Origin: Massilia sp. W12
GTDB taxonomy: Bacteria > Pseudomonadota > Gammaproteobacteria > Burkholderiales > Burkholderiaceae_D
Length of the DNA: 64,000 nt
Assembly: GCF_037300705.1 (NCBI RefSeq)
Contig: NZ_CP147776.1
Location: 806,001-870,000, forward strand
Direction of reading: 5' to 3'
Part shown: positions 36,001-44,040 of the stretch, piece after piece
Layout: the number at the start of each line of letters is the position of its first letter
Position numbering within the stretch: the stretch's first letter is position 1
Translations under genes and position numbers: made by a program
The notes under the pieces: generated by a model
Database searches by the model: none
What the model saw: the letters and a program-made list of their open reading frames with translations, nothing else
Told to the model about the DNA's origin: nothing

Positions 36001-36938
36001 CGCGCGCTTTGCATGGATTGGGTCAACTCCCATTCCTGGCGCACAGTCTGCGCCGCATCCTGCGCTGCTTGCGCCGCCTGTAATTCGTGTTGCGCGCTGT
36101 GGCAGGCTTGTTCCAGTTCGCGCCAGTCTTGCAGGGCGCGCCATTCGGTTTGCACATTGCGTTCCAGCACAGACAGGGCTTGCGCTTGCGCCAGCGCCGC
36201 TTGCTGCGCGTTGTCCCAGGCTTGGCGTTCGGCGGCGCTGGCCGGTAATTGGCCTTGCAAACCGCTGCGCAGGATGTGCAGCTGCTCTTGCTCTTGTTTA
36301 TGACGCTCCCAGGCCCGTTTCGACAGGGTGGAGTAGAGCGGGTTGCCGGCCAAAATTTCCAGTAATTCGCCGCGCTCGGCGTCATCCGCTTTTAAAAATG
36401 CGGCGAATTCGTTTTGCGCCAGCAGCACGGCGCGCGTGAATTGCTCAAAATTCAGCCCCAGGCGCTGCACGATTTCGGCTTTGACTTCTGACAGCTTGCC
36501 GGCAAAAAGCTGGCCGCCGGCGTCGGCGCTTGGGCTGAATTCCTGCAGCGTCATCTCGACTTTTTGCAAAGCGCCGCGCGCCTGATTGCGCGCGCGCCGC
36601 ACCGCCCAGCGTGCGCGCCAGGCGCGTCCGTCGCTGCCGATGAATTCCACTTGCGCATAGCCTTCGCTGGCGCCGCGCCGCAAGAGATTGCGCGTATCCT
36701 GCTGGGTTAAGCTGGATTCGCCCACATCCGGCAGCGCGGTGCGGTTGGCTTTGGCTAAGCGCGGCGTGTTGTCAAACAGCGCTAAGCAGAGCGCGTCAAG
36801 CAGGGTGGATTTGCCGGCGCCGGTCGGGCCGCATATGGCAAACAAGCCGCATGCAGCCAGCGGCCCTTGGGTGAAATCTATACAAAATTCCTGCGCCAGC
36901 GAGGCCAGATTTTTGCCGCTCACAGTCAGGATTTTCAT
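33003..36938 (-). CDS. sbcC: SbcC, SMC-like ATPase of the SbcCD nuclease
   Basis: A 1311-residue Rad50-like protein. The N-terminal ATPase half has Walker A GPTGAGKST (37-45). Two very long coiled coils, extremely rich in Gln, Ala and Glu, flank the zinc hook CPVC (near residue 617). The C-terminal half has the signature SLSGGESFLVSLALALA and Walker B FIDEGFGSLD. With SbcD it cuts DNA hairpins and protein-blocked ends. It is longer than E. coli SbcC (about 1050), mainly through the Gln-rich coils. Its start overlaps the sbcD stop (ATGA). Confidence 0.94.
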   Translation of the reverse strand: MKILTVSGKNLASLAQEFCIDFTQGPLAACGLFAICGPTGAGKSTLLDALCLALFDNTPRLAKANRTALPDVGESSLTQQDTRNLLRRGASEGYAQVEFIGSDGRAWRARWAVRRARNQARGALQKVEMTLQEFSPSADAGGQLFAGKLSEVKAEIVQRLGLNFEQFTRAVLLAQNEFAAFLKADDAERGELLEILAGNPLYSTLSKRAWERHKQEQEQLHILRSGLQGQLPASAAERQAWDNAQQAALAQAQALSVLERNVQTEWRALQDWRELEQACHSAQHELQAAQAAQDAAQTVRQEWELTQSMQSARPLLQQVQACEQELHTLRQQAQQQALHSQKAQAAQEQMQQTLAQAQNALKQAEAETQAAAPALEQARALQSRLDALQDNLAQEEQAQHSRQQALQVLQQQAQALEQEAAQQNTQAKALQDWLQAHAALEQLAHSWEQQQSLVRRFEEEQAQQADFVRKQQDCAQALAEAGASIQTLQQACNDAEARHSASKQQRDQSQARLKPQAWQALQAQIHNWRQELTQIQEIEQSWSAQRQAGLQEEEAQQRVQSLLQECRQLEQEGVALQQQEHEQQLRWRQAQEMYELAQHSISAATLRAELREGEPCPVCGGKQHPYRKKAPPPSPAEAGLTALREATEQYRQAWQNSHDQVVQQTAVRQEKQLQLQDLQEQAQELARAAQETRAAWDLLLRDCALAQQALDACEHAADPQALPHWLQQRAEHSKRALHEAQQQEQAWQEEQEQLQGHNQALEQASLLLQAQRSALQQAMRRQEAAQQEAAHVLQQAQAAANAWQASRAALAPLTQALRPSLPALCTEDGGLHLARCADLVQAWRQRQEQARTLQQAQERTLEQSHALALRLAEQTQSAQQASQQWRASQQAAQELQQALQTLSPQRPWQDWQTALQHSLEASKQQTAQAQEEAQQAALLAAQALATAAQIDKQLQVSAEAHQEAQEALSEWLARWREEKEDVLDLRQLQRQLAHDAQWLQQRADELRALDEREKDAATVLRERRTQRDKQWLSASSRINDLSALPAEASTEEGQGLLPVVTEAPAWRTPPSWPPADAAIDAGALLAAAGERCQHLQQAYSSLQRQQRAQQQLAARMQAKLEADNEKQAAAAELQQQIGARQQTAQKWAALADLIGSSDGKKFRNYAQQFTLDVLLQHANLHLQQLGRRYRLERIPGSLTPLVLDLEMGEEKRSLHSLSGGESFLVSLALALALASLSANRVNVESLFIDEGFGSLDGKTLQMAMAALDNLQALGRKVGVISHVQEMTEQIATKIVVQKGAGGRSSVQVVCA

Positions 36939-38167
36939 GCATCCTCCATCAGCATCAATTCTGCGAATAATTGCTGGATATCAGGCGGCGGCGCGCTGCC
37001 GTATTTTTCCTGGTGCAAATGGGCGAAAATCGCCGCCGGTTGCAGGCGCTGCACCTCGTCCATGCTGTGATGTGTTTGCACTGGCGCCGCCGCATCCGCT
37101 TCCTGCCGGGCATACGCGGTTTCGTAGCCGGCCATGCGCACCGCCTTGCCTTCCAGCGCCTGCTCCAGTCTGATGCGGATATCCGCTTGCGGCCCTTCGA
37201 TCAAAATATACGGGCGCACCAGCGCTTGCTGTTCAAACGGAACAGGCGGGGCCTCCAGCGCACGCAGCGCTTGCAACACCTCGTCCAGCGGCGCGGGACG
37301 CGCCGGCACCCGCAACACCGGCACGCTGCGCGGCACATACAGGCTTTCCACGCTGCGCAAACGCGCGCCGTCCAGCTCCACCAGCAAGACCTGGTGTTTG
37401 TAATCGGTTTCGGCAAATGAGAGTGGCAGCGGGCTGCCGCTGTAACGGATATGGTTTTGTCCGCCGACTTGCTGGGCGCGGTGTAAATGGCCCAGTGCGA
37501 CATAGGCCACGTCGGCCTCAAACATGGCGGCGGACAGCGCTTCGCTGCCGCCGATCACCAGCGGGCGTTCGGAGTCTTCTGACACCTGGCCGCCTTGCAT
37601 ATGACAATGCCCCATCGCCAGCAATGCCGCGCCGGGCGGCAGTTGCGCGCGCGCATGCGCTTGCAAAGCCTGATACAGCTGCGCCACGGCCTGCGCATAT
37701 GGCAGATGCTCGCCGCGCGCCAAATCGCCCGGGCGCAGAAAGGGCACAGCCAGCACTTGCGCGCCGATGCCGCCGTCTGCGCGCAACAGCGGCGCGCATA
37801 ATGAATTGAGATCCGGCTCGCCGCGCGCATCGCGCCCCGGCTGGCCGATAATGCGCACCCCCAGCGCGTCTAACAGCGGGCCGGGCGCTTCCAGCCGTCC
37901 GGCGGAATCGTGGTTGCCGGCGATGATGATGGTTTGTAAAGCAGGTGCGATGCTGCGCGCCTGGCGCAGAAATTGGTAAAACTGGCGCTGGCTGGCGGCG
38001 GATGGATTGGCGTTGTCAAACACATCGCCGGCGATCAGCAGCGCATCGATTTGATATTGCCGCAGGCTTGCGCACAACCAGTCCAGAAAAGCCTGGTGCT
38101 CGGCGCTGCGCTCGAATTCGTGCAGACTCTGGCCTAAGTGCCAGTCAGATGTGTGCAACAGACGCAT
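36935..38167 (-). CDS. sbcD: SbcD, nuclease subunit of SbcCD
   Basis: A 410-residue Mre11-type metallophosphoesterase. The manganese ligands lie in TSDWHLGQ (start), IAGDVFDN, IAGNHDS and GHCHMQ / GHLHRAQ. Start ATG 38167 (MRLLHTSDWHL) is the family start; the open frame continues to 38416, but this would cross the LexA box and hairpin. Together with SbcC it forms an ATP-driven nuclease for hairpins and double-strand ends. The LexA box 46 bases upstream suggests SOS induction, which is not the rule in E. coli. Confidence 0.94.
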   Translation of the reverse strand: MRLLHTSDWHLGQSLHEFERSAEHQAFLDWLCASLRQYQIDALLIAGDVFDNANPSAASQRQFYQFLRQARSIAPALQTIIIAGNHDSAGRLEAPGPLLDALGVRIIGQPGRDARGEPDLNSLCAPLLRADGGIGAQVLAVPFLRPGDLARGEHLPYAQAVAQLYQALQAHARAQLPPGAALLAMGHCHMQGGQVSEDSERPLVIGGSEALSAAMFEADVAYVALGHLHRAQQVGGQNHIRYSGSPLPLSFAETDYKHQVLLVELDGARLRSVESLYVPRSVPVLRVPARPAPLDEVLQALRALEAPPVPFEQQALVRPYILIEGPQADIRIRLEQALEGKAVRMAGYETAYARQEADAAAPVQTHHSMDEVQRLQPAAIFAHLHQEKYGSAPPPDIQQLFAELMLMEDA

Positions 38168-38212
38168 GGTGGCTCCGCAATCGGGAAGGAATTCCTGCAT
38201 TGTAACAAAATG

Positions 38213-38228
38213 CTGTATGAAAATACAG
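38213..38228. promoter_or_regulatory. LexA (SOS) box upstream of sbcDC
   Basis: CTGTATGAAAATACAG fits CTGT-N8-ACAG exactly and differs from the umuDC box by one base in the spacer. It lies 46 bases before the sbcD ATG. Confidence 0.88.
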
Positions 38229-38243
38229 TTGTCTGCACAATTT

Positions 38244-38276
38244 GCGGCATGCCGGCTTGCTGCCCCGGCATGCCGC
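38244..38276 (-). terminator. Strong hairpin between the GMC fusion gene and sbcD
   Basis: GCGGCATGCCGG (38244-38255) and its perfect complement (38265-38276) enclose nine bases, 20 bases past the stop of the 38296 gene. On the minus strand only AAATT follows, so termination would be weak or Rho-aided. Confidence 0.5.
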
Positions 38277-38295
38277 AGCAAGCCCGCCTTTGCGC

Positions 38296-41200
38296 TTATG
38301 CGATAAAGCTGCAGGCGATGTGCGCGCTGTTGCCGGTTTGCACGCCGATGCGCCAGCCGTTTTGCTCTGGCGCCACATTCAGCAATAAAAAGCCCTGGTA
38401 ATCCTGCTCGCTCCACAGTATTTCGCTGCTGAATTCCAGTCCGTCCGGCAAGCGGCGCTGGCTGTGTGCTTGCATATCGCTCACTTTGGCGTTGATGAAG
38501 TGATAAGGCGCAAAGCAGGGTGAGGCCACCACGCTGTGCGCCAGGATGCTGCGCACGCCATCGCTAAACGCTAATTGGCAGACAAAGTGGGCGTGCAAAT
38601 CGCCGCATAAAAACACCACATGGCCAATTTCATGTTCCAGCAGAAAGCGGCCCAATTGCGCCAATGAGGCCGGATAGGCTTGCCAGCCGTCGCTGCGGCT
38701 GAGATAGTCGCCGGCCTCGTCATGCGCCAGCGGGGCCAGAATGCTGGGACTGGCGATGAATTTCGGTGCGTCCGGCGCGCGCCGCTGTTGCGCCAGCAGC
38801 CAATCGCACAGGGCTTGCATTTGCACATCGCTGATTATGCGGCTGGATGGGGTTTCTTCTTTCAGGCAGGCGTGGCGCGCTTCGCGTTCCAGGCGGGTGT
38901 CGAGCATGAAAAAAGGCAGGCCGGCCAGCGCAAAGTTGTACCAGTAATGGCGCGCCCATTGTTCGCCGGGGGCCGGCGGCCAGCCATTGCGCGGGCTGTG
39001 CGCCCACTGCCAGCCGACAAAGCAGGCTTGTCCCATTTCATTCCACATGCGCAGATGCTCATTCGGCGTTTGCGGCATCGGTTCCCAGTCGTTTTGAATT
39101 TCATGATCGTCCAGCATTTGATACACCGGGGTTTGCGCCATGAAGCTGCGCGCATGCGGGCTGTTGAAGGCGTCTTGATAGCGCTCCCAGAAAATCTCCA
39201 GGCGCGCATCTTCATCCAGCACGCCGGCGCTGGCGTCCACATAAATCTGATCGCCCAGCATCAGGCAGGCGGCCGGATCAGCCCAGCCCAGACGCATGCC
39301 TTGCAATAATTCGGCGAATGGGCGGTCGGCGCGTTGCTGGTCCATCGCATTGCTGGAATAGCGGCAGGAGCCGAGCGCAAATTGCAGCGCTTGGGCGGCA
39401 GGCCCGGCCAGCGCTGCGCGCCGTGCGCTGGGGCGGATCTGCACCAGGTTGGCGGCATCCGGATCTTGCTCTAACCAGGCGCAAAACGCATAGGCCTGGG
39501 TTTCCAATTGCGGCTCTTGCGCCAGACTGTGGCTGCGCAAGTCGCACAGCTGCTGCGCTAAGCTATCGGCTTGCGGCATGCCGGGGATGCAGGCTGCTTG
39601 CGCTAAGCTGCTGAATTGCGCCTGGCTGTGATAGCGCACCGCCAGACGGATCCCGGCGCAGGCCGGATCCAGCGTCAGCTCCGGCAGCGCCAGCAAAAAG
39701 CCGGGTTCTTGCAACACTTGATGCTGGGCATAGCTGGCATGCAAGGGCTTGCCATTGGCGTCGCATTGCACGCTTTCGACGCAATCGATGCGGGCGATCT
39801 CAGGCGCGGCGCGCAGCCACAGGCGGCAGCGCAAACCGGCTGCGCCATCTGCTTGCAGACTGCCAAGCAAGGGGCCGCAGCTGGCTGCGCGCCGCCGCAC
39901 AGTTGCGCCGCCGATGGGCGTTGCCGGCAGCATGCCGGCGTGCGCCGGAAACGCTGGCGCATGCTGTAAAAAGGCGACGATTTTGCCGAACACATCGCGC
40001 GCCGCATGTTTGCCCACCAGCGGATCAAGATGGCCGTAGCCGGGCAGGTTTTGCACGCTGAACAGGGTTTGCCCGAACACATGGTTCAAAGCTTGCGCTG
40101 ATTGCTCGACGCCCTCGCGGCTGAAGACGTCATTGCGGTCGCCATGCATGAAGCAGGCCGGGAAGCGGTAAAACGCCAGCATATTTTCCTGCGTGACGTA
40201 GAGATTGCGGCCATATTGATCGAGCAGTTTGCCATCCAGCACGGCATGCAGAATCTGGCGGTAGGTGGTCATATTGGTTGCGCCCAACACTTCCGCCAGA
40301 CGCAAACGGGTCGCCGGCGCCAGATTGTCCAGCTCAAACAGGCGGCCAAACACGGCGGCTGAGCGCAGATATACGGCGATATCGCGCCGCAGGCGCAAAG
40401 TGGGACGCAGCTTGCGCTCCTCTTGCGGCGGCAGCGGATATGTGGCCAGCAGGCGGTCCAGCAGCACTTGGCGCCAGTCGGCTTCGCTTTCATTCATACT
40501 CGAATCAAGTTCATCGATATCCATCATCCAGTCGCGCATCTGAGCCGCAAATTCACCCCGGATACGGTTGCCATGCGAGACTTTGAACACCGGCCCGACT
40601 TGCAGCATGACGGCGGCGCGGATCTTGCTTTTGCCTTGCGCCCCTTGCAGCTGGCCGGACAGCACCGCCAGATTAAACATGGCCGAGCCGATGCAATGCG
40701 CCACCACATCCAGCGCTTCGCAGCCGCAGTGCTGCAAGATGTAATCAACCGCCGCCGGGATATCCAGGCGCGCGATATCATCCAGCTTCCATTGCTGTTT
40801 GTGGCCGGGCAGGGCGATGCTGCTGCGCAATTCCAAAATCCACACATCGCGCCCGGCCTGGCACAGGCTTTGGGTTAAATTTCCATTCGCATGGTCAATG
40901 CAAAACTGTTTGCCGCAAGAGCCAAAGCCATGCAGTAACAATACCGGCGGCAGCGCTGTATCGCTTTGCGGCGGCGGGCGTCGCGCCTGATAACGCGTCA
41001 AAGGCAGGGACAGTGTGCCGTTATGCGGCTGGCGCGCATGGCGTAAGGCTTTGCAGTGGTGCTCGCTGCGCAGCAAGCCGGGCAGCTCCGGCGTTTTGCG
41101 CAGCTGATGCGCCTCCGGCGCGTAATCCGGTTTGCGCAGATTCCAGAAATGAATGCGCAGCAGGGCGCGCAAAAAGAAACCGCCCAGGCTGATCAAGTCC

Positions 41201-43869
41201 AGCATGGCGTAGGGGTTTTGCTCACATGCGCTGATCTGAAAAGACTTTTCACGCAATAAACGCACCCAATCCAATTTCACCAGACCGCGCGCCAGATGCG
41301 GGCGCGGCTGACCTTGGCGATGCAAGATCAGCGCCATTTCCGACAAGGAGCGCCACAGATTATTGCCGGCGCGGTATTCCACATTTTTCACCCCCACCAG
41401 CCGCCAATGTAAATCCGGCCCCAGCGCAGCGCAGATTTCCTGTCCCGCTTTCGGTTGCAAGATATAGCGCAATTGGCGCAAGCTGCCGATGTGGCTGGCT
41501 AAACGCAGCAGGGCGCGGATGCGGCGCCACAGCGGCACATGCTGTTCGCCCGCTTTGGCTTTGCGCTGCCGGCTTGACTGATAATCCGGCCACAGCCGCA
41601 AGCGCACATATTGCAGCAAGGCGCGCGTCACTTTGCGCGGATTGCGCGCCGGGCACAGATGCAGCCAATGCACTTCGCCATGCAGGGCGATGACGCCGAT
41701 GCCCTCCAATTCCAGCCGCGCGTTGGCGATTGTCAGGCTGCGTTGCGGATCGCGCACAAAGGCCGGCAAATCCACATCAAACACAAAATCGACGCACAAA
41801 CGCGCTTTGCAAGGATGGGCGCGCGAGGCGATCTGCAATTCGCCATCCATCACTTCTGAGAAGCGTAACTCGGTAGGTTTGATGCTTGGCGCTTGATAAT
41901 CCAGCGGCCACAGCGGCAGGCTGCGCGCGGCGTGGGCGAAGCGCTCTGCCGCGCTGTTTGCAGAGCGCGCAGCATCCAGTGCGGCGGGCTGCGCGCAATC
42001 CGGGGCCGGCAATTGTCTGGCGCACCGGGTTTGCCAACCATGCTGCTGAATGCAATGCGCCGCCGCACGCTCCGCCAATGCGCTGATGGTCAAGAGCGGA
42101 TTGATGCCAACCGGGGTGGGCAGGATGGCGCCATCCCAGACATATAAATCCGGCCAGGTTTCATAGCCGCCATCGCGGAACACCGCGCCATATTCATCCA
42201 CCACGCCCTGTTCGCCATGTTCGCCCATGCAGCAGCCGCCCAAAGGGTGCACAGTAATATGGTGGCCGCCCGGCTTATTGCCTTCCAGCACATGCGCCAA
42301 TTCAGTCGGCCAGGCGCGCCAGGCCGGATTCGCCAACAGCGTGCCGCCCAACTGCTGCACCGCCGGGGCCAGCCATGTTTCGCTGCGGCTGGCGAAATCC
42401 GGCGCGTCTTTGTAGCTGTTCGGGCTGGTTTCCGCCAGCACCTTGGGGCTGCTGACAAATTTCAAGTGGCCTTGATTTGGCGCAAAACCTTTTTGATTGC
42501 GCCGCGTTTCTTCCAGCTTGCTGTAATGCAAACTCATACTCCAGCGCAAACAATCGCGCCCCATGCCCAGATACAGCGCACTGTGTGCGATTGCTTGCGG
42601 ATCCACGCTGTCCGGATCATGTTTCATATGCAGCTCAGAAGGCGCGCTGCGGCTCATGCGGTACAGCACGGCGTTGGTCGTGAGCAATTCAGCAAACAGG
42701 CGATACAGCGGCGCCGGCACGGCGCAATCCTGAATCACCAACTGATGATGCGGATGCGCGCGCCCATCCAGCATGGCGCTGATAGTCGGCCCCACTTTGC
42801 GCGCACTGTGCGCCACGCTTTGTTCGGCCCCCGGGCGCACCGTCTGGTCTTGCGCATAGCCGGCCCAGATCATGTCGCCATTGCCATTGAAATTGTGTCC
42901 CAGACGGGGCGACATGCTCATGCCCTTGTGATGCGAGCGCAGCAGAATTTCTGTGCTGCCCAGGCTGCCGGCGGCGAGCACCACGCAATGCGCCTGCAGC
43001 TTGAATTCAAGTTGGCGCGCTTGTTGATTTGGCGTATCGCTCAAGGCGAAGCAGACTTCCCAATGCTTGTCGTTGCTGCTGCGTTGCACATGGCTGACCT
43101 TGGCCCCGCAAAACATTTCCACCCCCTGACGCTTGGCCAGGGCCAGATAATTGGTGCATAAGGTGTTTTTGGCGTTGAAATTACAGCCGGTGAAACAATC
43201 GCCGCAGCCGTTACAGGCGTGCTGCACAATTCCGTGCGGGTTGACGCCTTCCTGCAAGTTCAGCGCCACTTGCACCGTTTGAAAACGGCTCGCTCCAGCG
43301 TGCGGCGGCATATATTGGCCCAGGCGTTGCAGTTGCAGAGTTTTTTGCGTGGCCGGCGCAGCGCATACGGCCAGCATCTGTTCAGCGCGCGCATACCATT
43401 GCGCAAAGTCGCCCGCCAGCGCCTCTTCCCGTAAGCTGTGCGGCCAGCTGTTGTCCTGCCACACCGCATCCGCCATGCGCTCCGCCACACCGGCATTAAT
43501 CAGAGAGCCGCCGCCCAAGCCATTGCCGGACAAGACGGTCAGATCCGGGCTGATATGAATGTCATACATGCCATCCGCATTGCCCTGCACCCGTCCCTTA
43601 TTGTGACGTTGCAGCCGCACTTCACGCCACAACTCAGCAAAACCGGCGGGAAATTGCCCCGGCAGAATTTCACGCCCGCGTTCCAGCAAGCCGACCCGCA
43701 AGGGCGCGCCATCACGGTTTTGCAAACCGGATAAACGCGCCGCCGCCACTGCGCCGCCGTAACCGCTGCCGATAATCAGCACATCAAAATCCACCCCATG
43801 ACGCTTGCGTAATAAACGTTTGCACAGTACTTCCACTCCAGACGACAGAAATTCATGTATGGCAGGCAT
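38296..43869 (-). CDS. Three-domain fusion: GMC oxidoreductase, alpha/beta hydrolase, PhoD-like phosphoesterase
   Basis: A 1857-residue protein. Residues 1-640 are a cholesterol-oxidase-type GMC flavoenzyme: FAD motif VLIIGSGYGGAVAAARLSG near 30, CNGCGDCFTGCNFNAK cysteine cluster, and HPLGGCCMG with GINPLLTISALAERA near the end. Residues about 960-1320 are an alpha/beta hydrolase (LLLHGFGSCGKQF; the nucleophile elbow VVAHCIGSAMF carries Cys1059 instead of Ser). Residues about 1490-1857 are PhoD-like (GSCRYSS, LGDQIYVDA, LDDHEIQNDW, FLCGDLHAHF). Start ATG 43869 has AGGAGA upstream. Sterol or lipid oxidation with ester and phosphoester cleavage is plausible; the substrate is unknown. Confidence 0.88.
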   Translation of the reverse strand: MPAIHEFLSSGVEVLCKRLLRKRHGVDFDVLIIGSGYGGAVAAARLSGLQNRDGAPLRVGLLERGREILPGQFPAGFAELWREVRLQRHNKGRVQGNADGMYDIHISPDLTVLSGNGLGGGSLINAGVAERMADAVWQDNSWPHSLREEALAGDFAQWYARAEQMLAVCAAPATQKTLQLQRLGQYMPPHAGASRFQTVQVALNLQEGVNPHGIVQHACNGCGDCFTGCNFNAKNTLCTNYLALAKRQGVEMFCGAKVSHVQRSSNDKHWEVCFALSDTPNQQARQLEFKLQAHCVVLAAGSLGSTEILLRSHHKGMSMSPRLGHNFNGNGDMIWAGYAQDQTVRPGAEQSVAHSARKVGPTISAMLDGRAHPHHQLVIQDCAVPAPLYRLFAELLTTNAVLYRMSRSAPSELHMKHDPDSVDPQAIAHSALYLGMGRDCLRWSMSLHYSKLEETRRNQKGFAPNQGHLKFVSSPKVLAETSPNSYKDAPDFASRSETWLAPAVQQLGGTLLANPAWRAWPTELAHVLEGNKPGGHHITVHPLGGCCMGEHGEQGVVDEYGAVFRDGGYETWPDLYVWDGAILPTPVGINPLLTISALAERAAAHCIQQHGWQTRCARQLPAPDCAQPAALDAARSANSAAERFAHAARSLPLWPLDYQAPSIKPTELRFSEVMDGELQIASRAHPCKARLCVDFVFDVDLPAFVRDPQRSLTIANARLELEGIGVIALHGEVHWLHLCPARNPRKVTRALLQYVRLRLWPDYQSSRQRKAKAGEQHVPLWRRIRALLRLASHIGSLRQLRYILQPKAGQEICAALGPDLHWRLVGVKNVEYRAGNNLWRSLSEMALILHRQGQPRPHLARGLVKLDWVRLLREKSFQISACEQNPYAMLDLISLGGFFLRALLRIHFWNLRKPDYAPEAHQLRKTPELPGLLRSEHHCKALRHARQPHNGTLSLPLTRYQARRPPPQSDTALPPVLLLHGFGSCGKQFCIDHANGNLTQSLCQAGRDVWILELRSSIALPGHKQQWKLDDIARLDIPAAVDYILQHCGCEALDVVAHCIGSAMFNLAVLSGQLQGAQGKSKIRAAVMLQVGPVFKVSHGNRIRGEFAAQMRDWMMDIDELDSSMNESEADWRQVLLDRLLATYPLPPQEERKLRPTLRLRRDIAVYLRSAAVFGRLFELDNLAPATRLRLAEVLGATNMTTYRQILHAVLDGKLLDQYGRNLYVTQENMLAFYRFPACFMHGDRNDVFSREGVEQSAQALNHVFGQTLFSVQNLPGYGHLDPLVGKHAARDVFGKIVAFLQHAPAFPAHAGMLPATPIGGATVRRRAASCGPLLGSLQADGAAGLRCRLWLRAAPEIARIDCVESVQCDANGKPLHASYAQHQVLQEPGFLLALPELTLDPACAGIRLAVRYHSQAQFSSLAQAACIPGMPQADSLAQQLCDLRSHSLAQEPQLETQAYAFCAWLEQDPDAANLVQIRPSARRAALAGPAAQALQFALGSCRYSSNAMDQQRADRPFAELLQGMRLGWADPAACLMLGDQIYVDASAGVLDEDARLEIFWERYQDAFNSPHARSFMAQTPVYQMLDDHEIQNDWEPMPQTPNEHLRMWNEMGQACFVGWQWAHSPRNGWPPAPGEQWARHYWYNFALAGLPFFMLDTRLEREARHACLKEETPSSRIISDVQMQALCDWLLAQQRRAPDAPKFIASPSILAPLAHDEAGDYLSRSDGWQAYPASLAQLGRFLLEHEIGHVVFLCGDLHAHFVCQLAFSDGVRSILAHSVVASPCFAPYHFINAKVSDMQAHSQRRLPDGLEFSSEILWSEQDYQGFLLLNVAPEQNGWRIGVQTGNSAHIACSFIA

Positions 43870-44040
43870 AGCATTCTCCTGTAGGGCCGAAAGCAATAAT
43901 CTTGCTAAACGATAAATAGACGCAAACGCTATGTGCGCATATGTAACAATCATGAGCGCAAAAAAGCCCCGTTGGCGCGCACCGTGCATGGCGCCATCGT
44001 TGCTCAGTATTTCGTTATGCCGCGCCGATTGGCGCAGCGC

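Noticed and set aside
34151-36439. Long open frames on the plus strand opposite sbcC
   Set aside because: They mirror the Gln/Ala-rich coiled-coil codons of sbcC and give Cys/Arg/Ala-rich products with no family features.
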